Below are positions 1-9,146 of a stretch of 64,000 nt of DNA, piece after piece (position 1 is the stretch's first letter; every line of letters starts with the position of its first letter). This stretch comes from Burkholderia anthina (GTDB taxonomy: Bacteria > Pseudomonadota > Gammaproteobacteria > Burkholderiales > Burkholderiaceae), in NCBI RefSeq assembly GCF_902498995.1, contig NZ_CABVLY010000002.1:372001-436000 (forward strand). The letters are read 5' to 3'. The position numbers were made by a program, and so were the translations under genes. The notes under the pieces were generated by a model. That model saw only the letters and a program-made list of their open reading frames with translations, was not told the DNA's origin and made no database searches.

Positions 1-1526
1 GCGCGGGGCCGATCGTGCTGCAGAGCAACGTGAATTTCCACCTGAGCGCGAACTGCACGATCTACTTCAGCCCGAACCCGGCCGACTACGCGAAGGACGG
101 CCCGGTCGACTGCGGCGCGAACGGCCGCCTGTACTACAGCCGCTGGCAGGCGAACGACTGCCTGAACTACGGTGCGCCCGTCTATGCGCGCAACGCGACG
201 AATATCGCGCTGACCGGCGAAGGGCCGACGTCGGTGCTCAACGGCCAGGCGATGACGCCGTTTTCCGGCAGCGGCAGCAACAGCGTGTGCTGGTGGACCT
301 ACAAGGGATCGTCGGGCGCATACGGCGCGAGCGCGACGGTGCCGGGCCAGGCGTATGCGAACCCGAACAACGTCGACCTGCGGATCGTCGCACCGGCGAT
401 TCCCGACGCGCTCTATGCGCTGCTCACGTCACCCGTCACGCCGTGGCAGCAGGACCAGAACTACCTGCCGGCGCTGTCCGAGGCGGGCGTGCCGGTCGAG
501 AAGCGCATCTTCGGCCTCGGCCACTACCTGCGGCCGTGCATGGTCGAATTCATCGGCTGCACCAACGTGCTGATGGAGGACTACCAGACGCAGAACACGC
601 CGTTCTGGCAGCACCATCCGACCGCGAGCCGCAACGTCGTGATTCGCGGCGTGACGACCAACAGCATCGGCCCGAACAACGACGGCTTCGATCCCGACGC
701 ATGCACCGACGTGCTGTGCGAAGGCTGCACGTTCAACACCGGCGACGACTGCATCGCGATCAAGTCGGGCAAGGACCGCGACACGGAGTATGGCCCGGCG
801 AAGCGGCACCTGATCCGCAACTGCACGATGAACAGCGGCCACGGCGGCATCACGCTCGGCAGCGAAATGGGCGGCGGCGTCGAGCAGATCTATGCGACCA
901 ACCTGTCGATGCTGAACGCGAACTGGCAGACCAACCCGCTGAATATCGCGATTCGCGTGAAGACCAACATGAACCGCGGCGGTTACGTGAAGGACTTCCA
1001 CGTGAAGGGCGTCACGCTGCCGAACGGCGTGACGCAGAAGGGCGGCGGCTACGGCAGCGCGCTGCTCGCGGGCAGCCCGATCAACGCGAGCGTGCCGCTC
1101 GGCGTGGTGACGCCGGCGGCCGGCAACCCGTCGGCCGCGCAGGGCGGGATCGTCACGTTCGACTGCGATTACCAGCCCGCGAACGACGCGGTGCGCACGC
1201 GGCCGCCGGTCGTGCAGAACGTGACGATCTCGGACGTGACGGCGAGCAACGTGACGCTGAACGGCGTGAGCGCGTCGTGCTTCCAGGCGATCGTCGCGCA
1301 GGGGCCGGTCGCGTTCGACTACAACGGCACGCCGCCGACGCCCTCGGTGCAGCCGATCTCCGGCGTGACGATCAGCAATTGCGATTTCGGCACGCCGGTC
1401 GCGTCGGGCACGGCGACCGTCACGTCGCCGGGGCCGATCTATGCGTTCAACGTGAATGCGATGACGCTGGCGAACGTGACGATCGCCGGGCAGGCGGTCG
1501 ACGCGACGATTACCGACAAGCGGTGA
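1..1526 (+). CDS. Glycoside hydrolase family 28 (polygalacturonase-like), 5' end missing
   Basis: The reading frame is open from base 3 at the window edge, so the N-terminus lies outside. GH28 enzymes hydrolyse galacturonan-type pectin with a right-handed beta-helix. The signature motifs are visible in order: NNDGFD near base 675, a GDDC motif near 741 carrying two catalytic aspartates, GHGG near 837 with the catalytic histidine, and RVKTN near 954, which corresponds to the substrate-binding RIK motif. Downstream comes a run of beta-helix rungs rich in Val, Thr and Asn. The protein is probably exported, but the signal region is not in view. The exact substrate, such as homogalacturonan or rhamnogalacturonan, cannot be told from the motifs alone. 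Confidence 0.88.
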   Translation, partial: AGPIVLQSNVNFHLSANCTIYFSPNPADYAKDGPVDCGANGRLYYSRWQANDCLNYGAPVYARNATNIALTGEGPTSVLNGQAMTPFSGSGSNSVCWWTYKGSSGAYGASATVPGQAYANPNNVDLRIVAPAIPDALYALLTSPVTPWQQDQNYLPALSEAGVPVEKRIFGLGHYLRPCMVEFIGCTNVLMEDYQTQNTPFWQHHPTASRNVVIRGVTTNSIGPNNDGFDPDACTDVLCEGCTFNTGDDCIAIKSGKDRDTEYGPAKRHLIRNCTMNSGHGGITLGSEMGGGVEQIYATNLSMLNANWQTNPLNIAIRVKTNMNRGGYVKDFHVKGVTLPNGVTQKGGGYGSALLAGSPINASVPLGVVTPAAGNPSAAQGGIVTFDCDYQPANDAVRTRPPVVQNVTISDVTASNVTLNGVSASCFQAIVAQGPVAFDYNGTPPTPSVQPISGVTISNCDFGTPVASGTATVTSPGPIYAFNVNAMTLANVTIAGQAVDATITDKR

Positions 1527-1594
1527 CGTAACGAGGGGCAGCGTTCGCGTGCGGCCGGTCGGGGCACGCGAACGCGAAGCTGAATGCGAACGCG

Positions 1595-2101
1595 TTACGC
1601 GAGCGTCTTCACCATGTGGTGTTCGTCGTAGAAGCGGCCGTCGACGAACAGCGAGCGCGGTTCCGTGCCGAACCGGACGAACCCTTGCGACGCGTACAGC
1701 CGTTCCGCGGTGCCGTTGATCTCGTTCACGCACAGCATCAGTTGCGTGCACTGCCACGCTTGCGCCGCATGTGCGGTCGCGCGGTCGAGCAGCGATGGCG
1801 CGATCCCGTGCCCGCGATACGCGGGATCGACGAACACGCCCCAGATCGTCGCCTTGTGCGCGACTTTCGCCCGCGCATCGCGGCGCACGCCCGTGATGCC
1901 GACGAGCGATGCGTCGTCGAATGCGCCGAACACGGCGCGCTCATGGGTGGCGGTGATGCGCGCCGCGAATTCGTCGACCGACACGCCGGCTTCTTCCGCG
2001 CGGGTCGGCAGGAACGAGGTTGGCGACGTGTCGACCGCGCGAAGGCGGACGGACTGGAATTGCGCCGCATCGGCGGCGTCGAGCAGGCGGATCGTGATCA
2101 T
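1595..2101 (-). CDS. GNAT family N-acetyltransferase
   Basis: This 168-residue protein has the GNAT acetyl-CoA binding loop at residues 91-105 (VDPAYRGHGIAPSLL, the Q/RxxGxG/A pattern) and the usual C-terminal strand with an aromatic residue near an ERLYASQGF motif. It would transfer an acetyl group from acetyl-CoA to an amine, with unknown acceptor. I start at the ATG at 2101, which begins the first GNAT strand (MITIRLL). An upstream in-frame ATG at 2242 would add 47 Arg/Pro-rich residues unlike the family. No strong ribosome binding site is visible at either start. It converges on the end of the pectinase gene. Confidence 0.8.
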   Translation of the reverse strand: MITIRLLDAADAAQFQSVRLRAVDTSPTSFLPTRAEEAGVSVDEFAARITATHERAVFGAFDDASLVGITGVRRDARAKVAHKATIWGVFVDPAYRGHGIAPSLLDRATAHAAQAWQCTQLMLCVNEINGTAERLYASQGFVRFGTEPRSLFVDGRFYDEHHMVKTLA

Positions 2102-2168
2102 CGGTGAGCGTTGTCGTGATTCGGGCGGGGGCCGGAATCCGCGGTGCGGTGTGCGGCGGCGAACATCG

Positions 2169-2342
2169 ATGCTAACCGGATTCGGCGTGTTCGCGATGCT
2201 CGGCGTCGACGCGGCCGCGCGCGGGTCGCTGTCCGTCGGCACCGGGCTGCTGGTGCTGCTGGCGACGATCTACCGGCGATCGCGGCGTCCGCAGGCGGCT
2301 GCGCATGCGACGTGCGTTGCGCTGGGGGCCGAGCGGGCATGA
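2169..2342 (+). CDS. Possible small membrane protein
   Basis: This is a 57-codon frame. Residues 1-36 are mostly hydrophobic, with one likely membrane segment around residues 20-36, followed by a basic tail (YRRSRRP). It lies 67 bases from the divergent acetyltransferase start. There is no clear ribosome binding site and no recognised family, so it may be a chance frame in GC-rich DNA. It is listed because the hydrophobic-then-basic pattern resembles a real small membrane protein. Confidence 0.3.
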   Translation: MLTGFGVFAMLGVDAAARGSLSVGTGLLVLLATIYRRSRRPQAAAHATCVALGAERA

Positions 2343-2544
2343 GTGTCCGGCGCGCTTGCCGATGCGAACGCGCGGCGCGGCAGGTACGCCGCGCCGGCTC
2401 AGGGAAGGCAGGGAAACTGAAGCGCGCCCGCCGTCGAGCCGGGCCGGCACGAGGCGTCAAGCGCGCGAAATGCGTGAAACGTACGCGAGAAGCGCGCGAG
2501 AAACATGCCGCGCGCCCGACCGGATCAGGCGCGCACGGCCCGCA

Positions 2545-3195
2545 TCAATACCGCGCGAGCTGATTGCCGTTGATCTGCACGCGATCGCCCGGGCGCAGGT
2601 CGCCCGGCGACTGCACGTCGAACGAGCGCGTCGAACCGTCGCTGAGCTGCACGTCGATCCGGTAGCTGCTCGGCGGTTGCGCCGCGCCCATCTGCTGGCC
2701 GATCTGGTTGCCCGCGACTGCGCCGCCGAGCGCGCCGATCACGGTCGCCGCATCGCGGCCGTGGCCGCGGCCGAACTGGTTGCCCAGCACGCCGCCGACC
2801 AGCGCGCCGACGACGGTGCCCGCGACGCCCGACGGGCCGACCGAGCCGTTGACCGGCAGGATGTTCGAGACGGTGCCGTATTGCGTGCCGTAGCCGTTGC
2901 CGTACTGGCCGCCGTACGGCTGCTGGTTCGCGTAAGGCTGCGACCCGTATTGCGGCTGGTTGCCGTACTGGTCGTACGGCTGCGGCGCCTGGTCCGGATA
3001 CGCCGGCTGCTGCGGCTGCACGTAGCCCGGTTGCGAGTACGCGGGCTGCGCGTAGCCGGGCGTCGCGTATTGCTGCTGCGGATAGCCCGGTTGCGCGCCG
3101 TAGTAACCCGGCGCGACGCAGGCGGTCAGCGGAAGCGCCGCCACGGCGACGAGCGAGGCGAACAGAACGGTCTTCGTGGAAGGCATGCGCATCAT
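2545..3195 (-). CDS. Glycine-zipper outer-membrane lipoprotein (SlyB / 17-kDa antigen-like)
   Basis: The protein has 216 residues. A lipoprotein signal ends in LPLTAC with the lipidated Cys at about residue 26. Residues 27-105 form a low-complexity region rich in Tyr, Gln, Pro and Gly. Residues 118-165 hold the glycine-zipper segment (GALVGGVLGNQFG, then GALGGAVAGNQIG), known in SlyB-like proteins as a two-helix membrane-associated hairpin. The last 50 residues resemble the small beta domain of that family. Such proteins sit in the outer membrane and affect envelope stability. ATGs at codons 1, 2 and 4 are all possible starts. The Tyr/Gln-rich linker is longer than in short SlyB proteins. Confidence 0.8.
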   Translation of the reverse strand: MMRMPSTKTVLFASLVAVAALPLTACVAPGYYGAQPGYPQQQYATPGYAQPAYSQPGYVQPQQPAYPDQAPQPYDQYGNQPQYGSQPYANQQPYGGQYGNGYGTQYGTVSNILPVNGSVGPSGVAGTVVGALVGGVLGNQFGRGHGRDAATVIGALGGAVAGNQIGQQMGAAQPPSSYRIDVQLSDGSTRSFDVQSPGDLRPGDRVQINGNQLARY

Positions 3196-3701
3196 GATGT
3201 TTCCTGCATCGGCAACGTGTTCGCCGACGAATGCCGGGACGGGTGGCGAACTCGGCGTGAGTATAAGGAATGGGCGGATGCGCGTCCGTTGCGGCCGGGT
3301 AACAACGTGTAAAGTCTGTTGCCGCGCACATCGCCCGGCCGCGCGAAGGCCGAAGCGAGCAGCGGCAACGGCGCGACGCGCCCTCCGGGCGCCTGCATTT
3401 GAGTGACGCGGGATGCGCTTGCGGGGGCGTTGGCCTTGTCGCCGCTTTTACCGCGACCACGGCGCCGCCGCGCCGCCGCGCCGCCCGCGATCCCGCCCCG
3501 TCATCGCGGCAGACTCGGCGGCCATGCGCGCCGCACATCGCGAAATCGAATGCGCGGCATCGCGACATTTAATTGGTCACTGGCCGCCCCGTCCGATATC
3601 GTGACCGGATTCCCTGCCAACAGTCGCGCCGTGTCGGCCGCGGTTCCTTCCCCTGTCCGCGTCGACATCGCGCAGCGACTGCCCCACCACCATTCCGAGT
3701 C
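3196..3701. other. Intergenic stretch between divergent genes
   Basis: These 506 bases separate the lipoprotein gene and the first amidohydrolase gene, which diverge. It must carry both promoters. I see no convincing -35/-10 pair, no RNA gene and no coding signal; short frames here are Arg/Pro-rich shadows. Confidence 0.5.
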
Positions 3702-4904
3702 ATGACCACCGATCGTTTCTTCACCAACGCCGTCGATGCCGGCGGCCAGCCCATCAATCTCGTCGTCCATGACGGCCGCTTCGTCCAGATCGGTGCCGAT
3801 TGCACCGCCGCGCCCGGCGCGGAAACGATCGACCTCGGCGGGCGCGTCGTGCTGCCCGGCTTCGTCGACGGCCACATCCACCTCGACAAGAGTTTCGTCG
3901 GCGATCGGTGGGTGCCGCACGAACCGGTCGGCTCGCTGCGCGAGCGGCTCGCGGTCGAGAAGCGTCAGCTTGCGGCCGCGCCGGCGATCGTCGAGCGCGC
4001 CAATGCGCTGATCGCGCAGGCCGCCGCATTCGGCACGATCGCGATGCGCAGCCACGTCGACGTCGACGCGACGACGGGCCTGTCGAACCTGCAGGCCGTG
4101 ATGGCCGCGCGCGAACAATGGCGCGGGATCGTCGACATCGAACTGGTCGCGTTTCCGCAGGCCGGCGTCGTGACGTGCCCGGGCACCGCCGGGATCCTCG
4201 ACGCAGCCGTGCGCGAAGGCGCGGACGTGGTCGGCGGGATCGATCCGACGACGCTCGACGGCGACGCGGACGGCCAGCTCGACATCGTGTTCGGCATCGC
4301 CGAGAAGCGCGGCGCGAAGATCGACATCCACCTGCACGAACCCGGCGAAACCGGCATCGCGCAATTGCTGCGGATCGCGGCGCGCACGCGCGCGGCGGGC
4401 CTCGGCGGCCGCGTGAACGTGAGCCATGCATACGCCCTCGGCCAGGTGAGCCACGGCGACGTCGAGCGTGCGGCCGCCGCGCTCGCCGAGGCCGGCGTGT
4501 CGATCCTCACCAACGCGCCGGGCGACTGCGCATTTCCGCCGGTGCAGCAGCTGCGCGACGCGGGCGTGCACGTGTTCGCCGGCAACGACAACATCCGCGA
4601 TGCGTGGTGGCCGTACGGCAACGGCGACATGCTGCAGCGCGCGATGATGGTCGGCTACCGCTCGGGCTTTTACACCGACGAAGCGCTCGGCATCGCGCTC
4701 GACATGGCGACGCACGCCGGCGCGCGTGCGATCGGCAAGGACAACTACGGGATCGCGATCGGCTGCGACGCGAGCTTCGTCGCGGTGAGCGCGCCGAATG
4801 CGGCGGCGGCCGTCGCCGGCGTGCCGGCCGAACGCTGGGTGTTCCGCCGCGGCGAAAGCGATACGGCCGCACCGTTCGCGCCCGGGCTGCGTTTCACGCG
4901 ATAA
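3702..4904 (+). CDS. Amidohydrolase family protein (cytosine deaminase-like), copy 1
   Basis: This 400-residue metal-dependent hydrolase has the amidohydrolase signature FVDGHIHLDK with metal-ligand histidines 58 and 60. A later LHEPG motif, a conserved SHAYALG histidine and a NDNIRD segment carry the remaining metal ligands and catalytic aspartate. The layout matches the cytosine deaminase (CodA) subgroup, which hydrolyses cytosine or related cyclic amides, but the real substrate is unknown. The ATG at 3702 begins the usual N-terminal beta domain. An earlier in-frame start at 3573 would add 43 Arg-rich residues. It is followed after 68 bases by a paralogue, so the two are likely co-transcribed. 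Confidence 0.8.
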   Translation: MTTDRFFTNAVDAGGQPINLVVHDGRFVQIGADCTAAPGAETIDLGGRVVLPGFVDGHIHLDKSFVGDRWVPHEPVGSLRERLAVEKRQLAAAPAIVERANALIAQAAAFGTIAMRSHVDVDATTGLSNLQAVMAAREQWRGIVDIELVAFPQAGVVTCPGTAGILDAAVREGADVVGGIDPTTLDGDADGQLDIVFGIAEKRGAKIDIHLHEPGETGIAQLLRIAARTRAAGLGGRVNVSHAYALGQVSHGDVERAAAALAEAGVSILTNAPGDCAFPPVQQLRDAGVHVFAGNDNIRDAWWPYGNGDMLQRAMMVGYRSGFYTDEALGIALDMATHAGARAIGKDNYGIAIGCDASFVAVSAPNAAAAVAGVPAERWVFRRGESDTAAPFAPGLRFTR

Positions 4905-4972
4905 CGACCTGACCGCCGTCGCGGTGCGCGCATCGTGACGGCCCTGCACTGACCGACCCTACCGGAACCGAC

Positions 4973-6157
4973 ATGACCAACCTGCTGATCCGCAACGTCC
5001 GTACGCATGCCGACGAAGCGCTCGACATCCTGATCGATGGCGATCGCATCGCGCGCGTGGGCCCGTCGCTCGACGCGCCCGCCGGCTGCGCGATCGAGGA
5101 CGGCGCGCTCGCGCTCGCGCTGCCCGGCCTCGTCGAAGGCCACACGCACCTCGACAAGACGCACTGGGGAATGCCGTGGTATCGCAACGCGGTGGGGCCG
5201 CGCCTCGTCGACCGCATCGAGAACGAGCGCAACTACCGCGCGACGAGCGGCCACGACGCCGGCGCCGCATCGCTCGCGCTGTCGCGCGCGTTCCTCGCGG
5301 CCGGCACGACGCGCATCCGCACGCACGTCGACGTCGACACCGAAGCCGGGTTGCGGCATCTGCACGGCGTGCTCGCGACGCGCGAGACGCTGCGCGGCCA
5401 GGTCGACATCCAGATCGTCGCGTTTCCGCAGTCGGGCGTGCTCAAGCGCCCCGGCACGGCCGCGCTGCTGTCCGACGCGCTCGACGCGGGCGCCGACCTG
5501 CTCGGCGGGCTCGACCCGTGCGCGATCGAAGGCGATCCGGTCGAGGCGGTGGACGTGCTGTTCGGCATCGCCGAACGCCACGGCCGCGGGCTCGATCTTC
5601 ACTTGCACGAGCGCGGCTCGATGGGCGCGTATTCGCTCGACCTGATCCTGCAGCGCACGGCCGCGCACGGGATGCAGGGCAAGGTCACGATCAGCCACGG
5701 CTTCTGCCTTGGCGATATCGCCGAGCGCGAGCGCGATGCGCTGCTCGCGCGGATGGCCGGGCTCGGCGTTGCGATCGTCACCACCGCGCCGGCCGCGGTG
5801 CCGGTGCCGCCCGTGGCCGCGTGCCGCGCAGCCGGCGTGACCGTCATCGGCGGCAACGACGGCGTGCGCGACACGTGGACGCCGTACGGTTCGCCCGACA
5901 TGCTCGAGCGCGCGATGCTGATCGGCATGCGCAACGATTTCCGCCGCGACGACGCGCTCGAGGTTGCGCTCGACTGCGTGACGCACGGCGCGGCGCGCGG
6001 TTGCGGTTTCGCCGACTACGGCCTGGAAGCCGGCAAGCGCGCGGATGTCGTGCTCGTCGATGCGTTGACGTTCGCCGAAGCCGTCGTCGCGCGGCCGACG
6101 CGGCGGCTCGTCGTGTCGTCGGGGAAGATCGTCGCGCGCAACGGCGCGCTGGTCTGA
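4973..6157 (+). CDS. Amidohydrolase family protein (cytosine deaminase-like), copy 2
   Basis: This 394-residue paralogue of the preceding gene keeps the same order of motifs: VEGHTHLDK with histidines 57 and 59, HVDVDTEAGL, LHERGS, a SHGFCLG histidine and NDGVRDTWTPYG. It differs at several active-site neighbours, for example ERGS where copy 1 has EPGE, so the two probably act on different compounds. Cytosine deaminase-like enzymes are cytoplasmic and use one divalent metal. The pair looks like an ancient tandem duplication inside one operon, with an NTF2-like secreted protein gene following 59 bases later. Confidence 0.8.
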   Translation: MTNLLIRNVRTHADEALDILIDGDRIARVGPSLDAPAGCAIEDGALALALPGLVEGHTHLDKTHWGMPWYRNAVGPRLVDRIENERNYRATSGHDAGAASLALSRAFLAAGTTRIRTHVDVDTEAGLRHLHGVLATRETLRGQVDIQIVAFPQSGVLKRPGTAALLSDALDAGADLLGGLDPCAIEGDPVEAVDVLFGIAERHGRGLDLHLHERGSMGAYSLDLILQRTAAHGMQGKVTISHGFCLGDIAERERDALLARMAGLGVAIVTTAPAAVPVPPVAACRAAGVTVIGGNDGVRDTWTPYGSPDMLERAMLIGMRNDFRRDDALEVALDCVTHGAARGCGFADYGLEAGKRADVVLVDALTFAEAVVARPTRRLVVSSGKIVARNGALV

Positions 6158-6216
6158 GCGTGGCGTCGCCCCGGTATGATCGGGCTTCTTTCAGCCTGAT
6201 CCCCCGGGAGACGACG

Positions 6217-6705
6217 ATGCGACGCAGATGGACGATGGGCGCGATGGCGGCACCGGCCGCGCGATGGATGGCCGCGGCGATGTTCGCGGCGACGGCCGTG
6301 CATGCGGCGGCGGCCGGCACCGGCGACGCGCAGCAGGAGGCGAATCGCCGCACGGTGCTCGCGTTCTATGAAAAAGGCCTGAACGAGAAGGATGCCGATG
6401 CCGCGCTCGCGTACGTCGGCGACCGCTACGTGCAGCACAACCCGAACGCGGCCGACGGCCGCGACGGCTTCCGCAAGTTCGTCGCGTTCCTGCGCGACAC
6501 ATATCCGCAGTCGCACAGCGAGATCGAGCGCTCGTTCGTCGACGGCGACTACGTGATCCTGCACGTGCACGCGGTGCGCGAACCCGGCACGCGCGGCAGC
6601 GCGATCATGGACATCTTCCGGCTCGAACACGGCAAGATCGTCGAGCACTGGGACGTGAACCAGCCGGTGCCGGAGCAGGCCGCGAACGGGAACACGATGT
6701 TCTGA
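6217..6705 (+). CDS. Exported SnoaL/NTF2-like protein
   Basis: The 162-residue product starts with an Ala-rich signal peptide of about 35 residues. Next comes a SnoaL-like cone domain: an ANRRTVLAFYEKGLN helix, YVQHNP, a DGFRKFVAFL helix and a final EHWDVNQPVPE strand. These features match a common family of small secreted proteins annotated as SnoaL-like polyketide cyclase relatives. A GGGAG ribosome site at 6205-6210 supports the ATG at 6217. The upstream amidohydrolases may belong to the same transcript. The function is unknown. Confidence 0.75.
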   Translation: MRRRWTMGAMAAPAARWMAAAMFAATAVHAAAAGTGDAQQEANRRTVLAFYEKGLNEKDADAALAYVGDRYVQHNPNAADGRDGFRKFVAFLRDTYPQSHSEIERSFVDGDYVILHVHAVREPGTRGSAIMDIFRLEHGKIVEHWDVNQPVPEQAANGNTMF

Positions 6706-6771
6706 CGAAGGTCGTCGCCGGGTGCGGCGACTTCATGTCGATCCGATATGTCCCACCGCGCGTGGCGCCGC

Positions 6772-7635
6772 TTACGCCGGCTCTTGCTCCAGCATCGCCG
6801 CGAGCGTTTTCGTCAGCTCGCTGACCATCGGATCGGCGGTCGGCCGGTGCAGGATCGCGATGTCCATGTTCTCGATCGGCGCGAAGCCGTCCTTCTCGGT
6901 CAGCACCACGTGTTCGTCGGTCACCACGCGCGCGGGCAGCACGCTGATGCCGAGCCCGTCCGCGACGGCCGCCTGGATGCCGCTCAGGCTCGACGTCGTG
7001 AAGCTGATCCGCCAGCGGCGGCCACGCTCCTCGATCGCCTTGATCATGTCGTCGCGATAGAGCCCGCGCGGCGGAAACACGACGATCGGCACCGGATCGA
7101 GATTGATCGTCGGATGCTGCGCGCTGTCGATCCAGCGCAGTTTCTCCGGCCAGCGCACCACCGCCTCGCGGCTGTCGCGGCGTTGCTTGATCAGCACGAG
7201 ATCGAGTTCGCCGCGATCGTACGCCGCGCTGATGTCGCGGCTCAGCCCGCACATCACTTCGAGCTTCACCTGCGGATGATCGCGCCTGAACGCGGCGAGC
7301 ACGTGCGTCGTGCGGCCCGCCGCGAAATCGTCGGGCACGCCGAGCCGGATCGTCAGCGCGACGGTCGCGCCCGACAGCGCTTCCAGCATCTCGTCGTTCA
7401 GCGCGAGCATGCGCCGTGCGTAGCTGAGCACCGTCACGCCGGCATCGGTGGGCCGCACGTCGCGCGTGCCGCGATCGAGCAGACGATGACCGGCGATCTC
7501 TTCCAGCCGTCGAACCTTCTGGCTGACCGTCGACTGCGTCGAATGCAGGCGCGCGGACGCCGTCGTGAAGCTGCCGCAATCGGCGACCATCGCGAGCGCG
7601 CGCAGCAGGTCGAGGTCGAACAAAGGTCTATTCAT
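6772..7635 (-). CDS. LysR family transcriptional regulator
   Basis: This is a 287-residue LysR-type regulator. Residues 5-65 form the winged helix-turn-helix with the typical STQSTVSQKVRRLEE recognition region, followed by a linker helix and a periplasmic-binding-like effector domain. It converges on the NTF2-like gene and faces away from the ankyrin gene, with 138 bases between the two divergent starts. LysR regulators usually control a neighbouring operon and themselves, but neither adjacent gene is divergent in a way that makes the target obvious. The ankyrin gene is the nearest divergent candidate. Confidence 0.9.
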   Translation of the reverse strand: MNRPLFDLDLLRALAMVADCGSFTTASARLHSTQSTVSQKVRRLEEIAGHRLLDRGTRDVRPTDAGVTVLSYARRMLALNDEMLEALSGATVALTIRLGVPDDFAAGRTTHVLAAFRRDHPQVKLEVMCGLSRDISAAYDRGELDLVLIKQRRDSREAVVRWPEKLRWIDSAQHPTINLDPVPIVVFPPRGLYRDDMIKAIEERGRRWRISFTTSSLSGIQAAVADGLGISVLPARVVTDEHVVLTEKDGFAPIENMDIAILHRPTADPMVSELTKTLAAMLEQEPA

Positions 7636-7773
7636 TTCTGCACTTCTGTTGATTCGAACATTTCATTTTCAAATGCGTGCGACGACTTTTAACATGGCCG
7701 GACGTCGCCAGCAATTGCGGTTTCGCCGGACCCGGGCGCGGCGGCGCGTACGGATCTGCAAGGAGGAAACGGG

Positions 7774-8448
7774 ATGTTTTTCAGACGGATCGCGATCGTC
7801 GGCTCGTTTGCGTTGACGACGCTCGCTTCGGCCGTGGCGGCCGCCGACGGCGGCGCGCTCGAAGGCCGGCTACGCAGTGCCGCCGATCGTGGCGACGCGG
7901 GCGAGGTCCGCACGCTGCTCGAACGCGGCGCACGGATCGATTCGCGCGACGGGCAGGGCCGTACCGCGCTGCTGCTCGCGACGCACGGCAATCATGTGGA
8001 GGCGGCGCGCGTGCTGATCGACGCGGGCGCCGACGTCAACGCGAAGGATGCGATCCAGGACACTCCGTATCTGTATGCGGGCGCGCGCGGCCGTCTCGAC
8101 ATCCTGCGCATGACGCTCGCGCACGGCGCCGACCTGCGCAGCACGAACCGGTATCGCGGCACCGCGCTGATTCCGGCGGCCGAGCGCGGCCACGTGGAGA
8201 CGGTGCGCACGCTGATCGACGCGGGCGTGAACGTCGATCACGTGAACCGGCTCGGCTGGACCGCGCTGCTCGAGGCGATCATGCTCGGCGACGGCAGCGA
8301 ACGCTATGTGCGGATCGTGCAGCTGCTGGTCGATGCGAAGGCGAACGTGAACCTGGCGGATTCGAACGGCGAGACGCCGCTGCGGCATGCGCGCAGCCGC
8401 GGGTATGCGCAGATCGAGCGGATTCTGGCGGCGGCGGGCGGGCGGTAG
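7774..8448 (+). CDS. Exported ankyrin-repeat protein
   Basis: The 224-residue protein has a signal peptide (basic MFFRR start, hydrophobic core, cleavage after about residue 23). About five ankyrin repeats follow, recognisable by GRTALLLATHGNHVEAARVL and repeated GADVN/AGVNV turns. Ankyrin repeats bind other proteins, and secreted or periplasmic versions are common in Burkholderia. A strong AAGGAGG site precedes the ATG. It ends 2 bases before the end of the convergent toxin pseudogene. Confidence 0.85.
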   Translation: MFFRRIAIVGSFALTTLASAVAAADGGALEGRLRSAADRGDAGEVRTLLERGARIDSRDGQGRTALLLATHGNHVEAARVLIDAGADVNAKDAIQDTPYLYAGARGRLDILRMTLAHGADLRSTNRYRGTALIPAAERGHVETVRTLIDAGVNVDHVNRLGWTALLEAIMLGDGSERYVRIVQLLVDAKANVNLADSNGETPLRHARSRGYAQIERILAAAGGR

Positions 8449-8450
8449 GG

Positions 8451-9146
8451 TTAGCGGCGGCGCGACTTGTGCGCGGGGCTGGCGCCGGGAAGCTGCCGGA
8501 GGAACTCGCCGGCCAGATTCGCGCAGTAGTCGAACGACGGCGCATAGCCGAGTGTCAGGATATCGTCGAAGCGCGACTTTACGAATGCACGGTGCTCGCT
8601 GAGCAGCCTCAGAAAGGTATCGCGATGGCGAACGAGAAATGCGCTTGCCTCCATCAGGCTATCCGGTTCCCGCTCGATTACCAGGCAGAGATCGAACAGG
8701 TCCCGCGCGGTGGGGCGATCGCCGCGATGCCACATTTTCTTGGCCACGATTTCCGCTGACGTCTCGACCTTGACGACGTGATCCATCAGCGTCCATTCGT
8801 CGTATCCGGGGGACATCAGGTTGCGGGACACCACGAAATCGATTTCGCCGTCGGGCAACACCAGCTTCACGAAACCGGCGTGTTCCTCGTACTGGGTCGT
8901 AATGTCGGATGCGGCGTCGCTGATGCGCGGATTCACGTATCCGAGATACTGCGGGTCGGGGACGAAGATGTCGATGTCCTTGCTGACGCGATGTCCGTGA
9001 CGCAGCATGAGGACGGTGCCGCCGCCGAATGTCCAGAACGGACGTGCCGTGCCGTGCTTTCATATTTCGTCGATGAGCGTCAGCGCATGACGGAAAAGGC
9101 CCTGCCACGGGCCCTCAGGCAAGTCGGCTGATGCAATCACGCCCAT
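8451..9146 (-). pseudogene. AbiEii/AbiGii-type nucleotidyltransferase toxin, interrupted by a stop codon
   Basis: Read from the ATG at 9146, the frame runs 28 codons to a TGA at 9060-9062, then continues open to the TAA at 8451. The continuation carries the family motifs: FGGGTVLMLRHGHR, SKDIDIF with the metal-binding aspartates, a DFVV strand, and EIVAKKMWHRGDRPTARDLF near the end. Without the stop it would be a 231-residue protein of normal length. The stop lies at a KHG-preceding position where a CGA-to-TGA change is the simplest cause. Restart at the ATG at 9008 would lose the GGG nucleotide-binding loop. The gene overlaps the end of the antitoxin gene by 10 bases, as expected for a toxin-antitoxin operon. 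Confidence 0.75.

Noticed and set aside
236..241. GAYTGA instead of GAFTGA in the sigma-54 activator (protein residues 236-241) as a defect
   Set aside because: Tyr at this position is known in working activators, so it was not treated as a loss of function.
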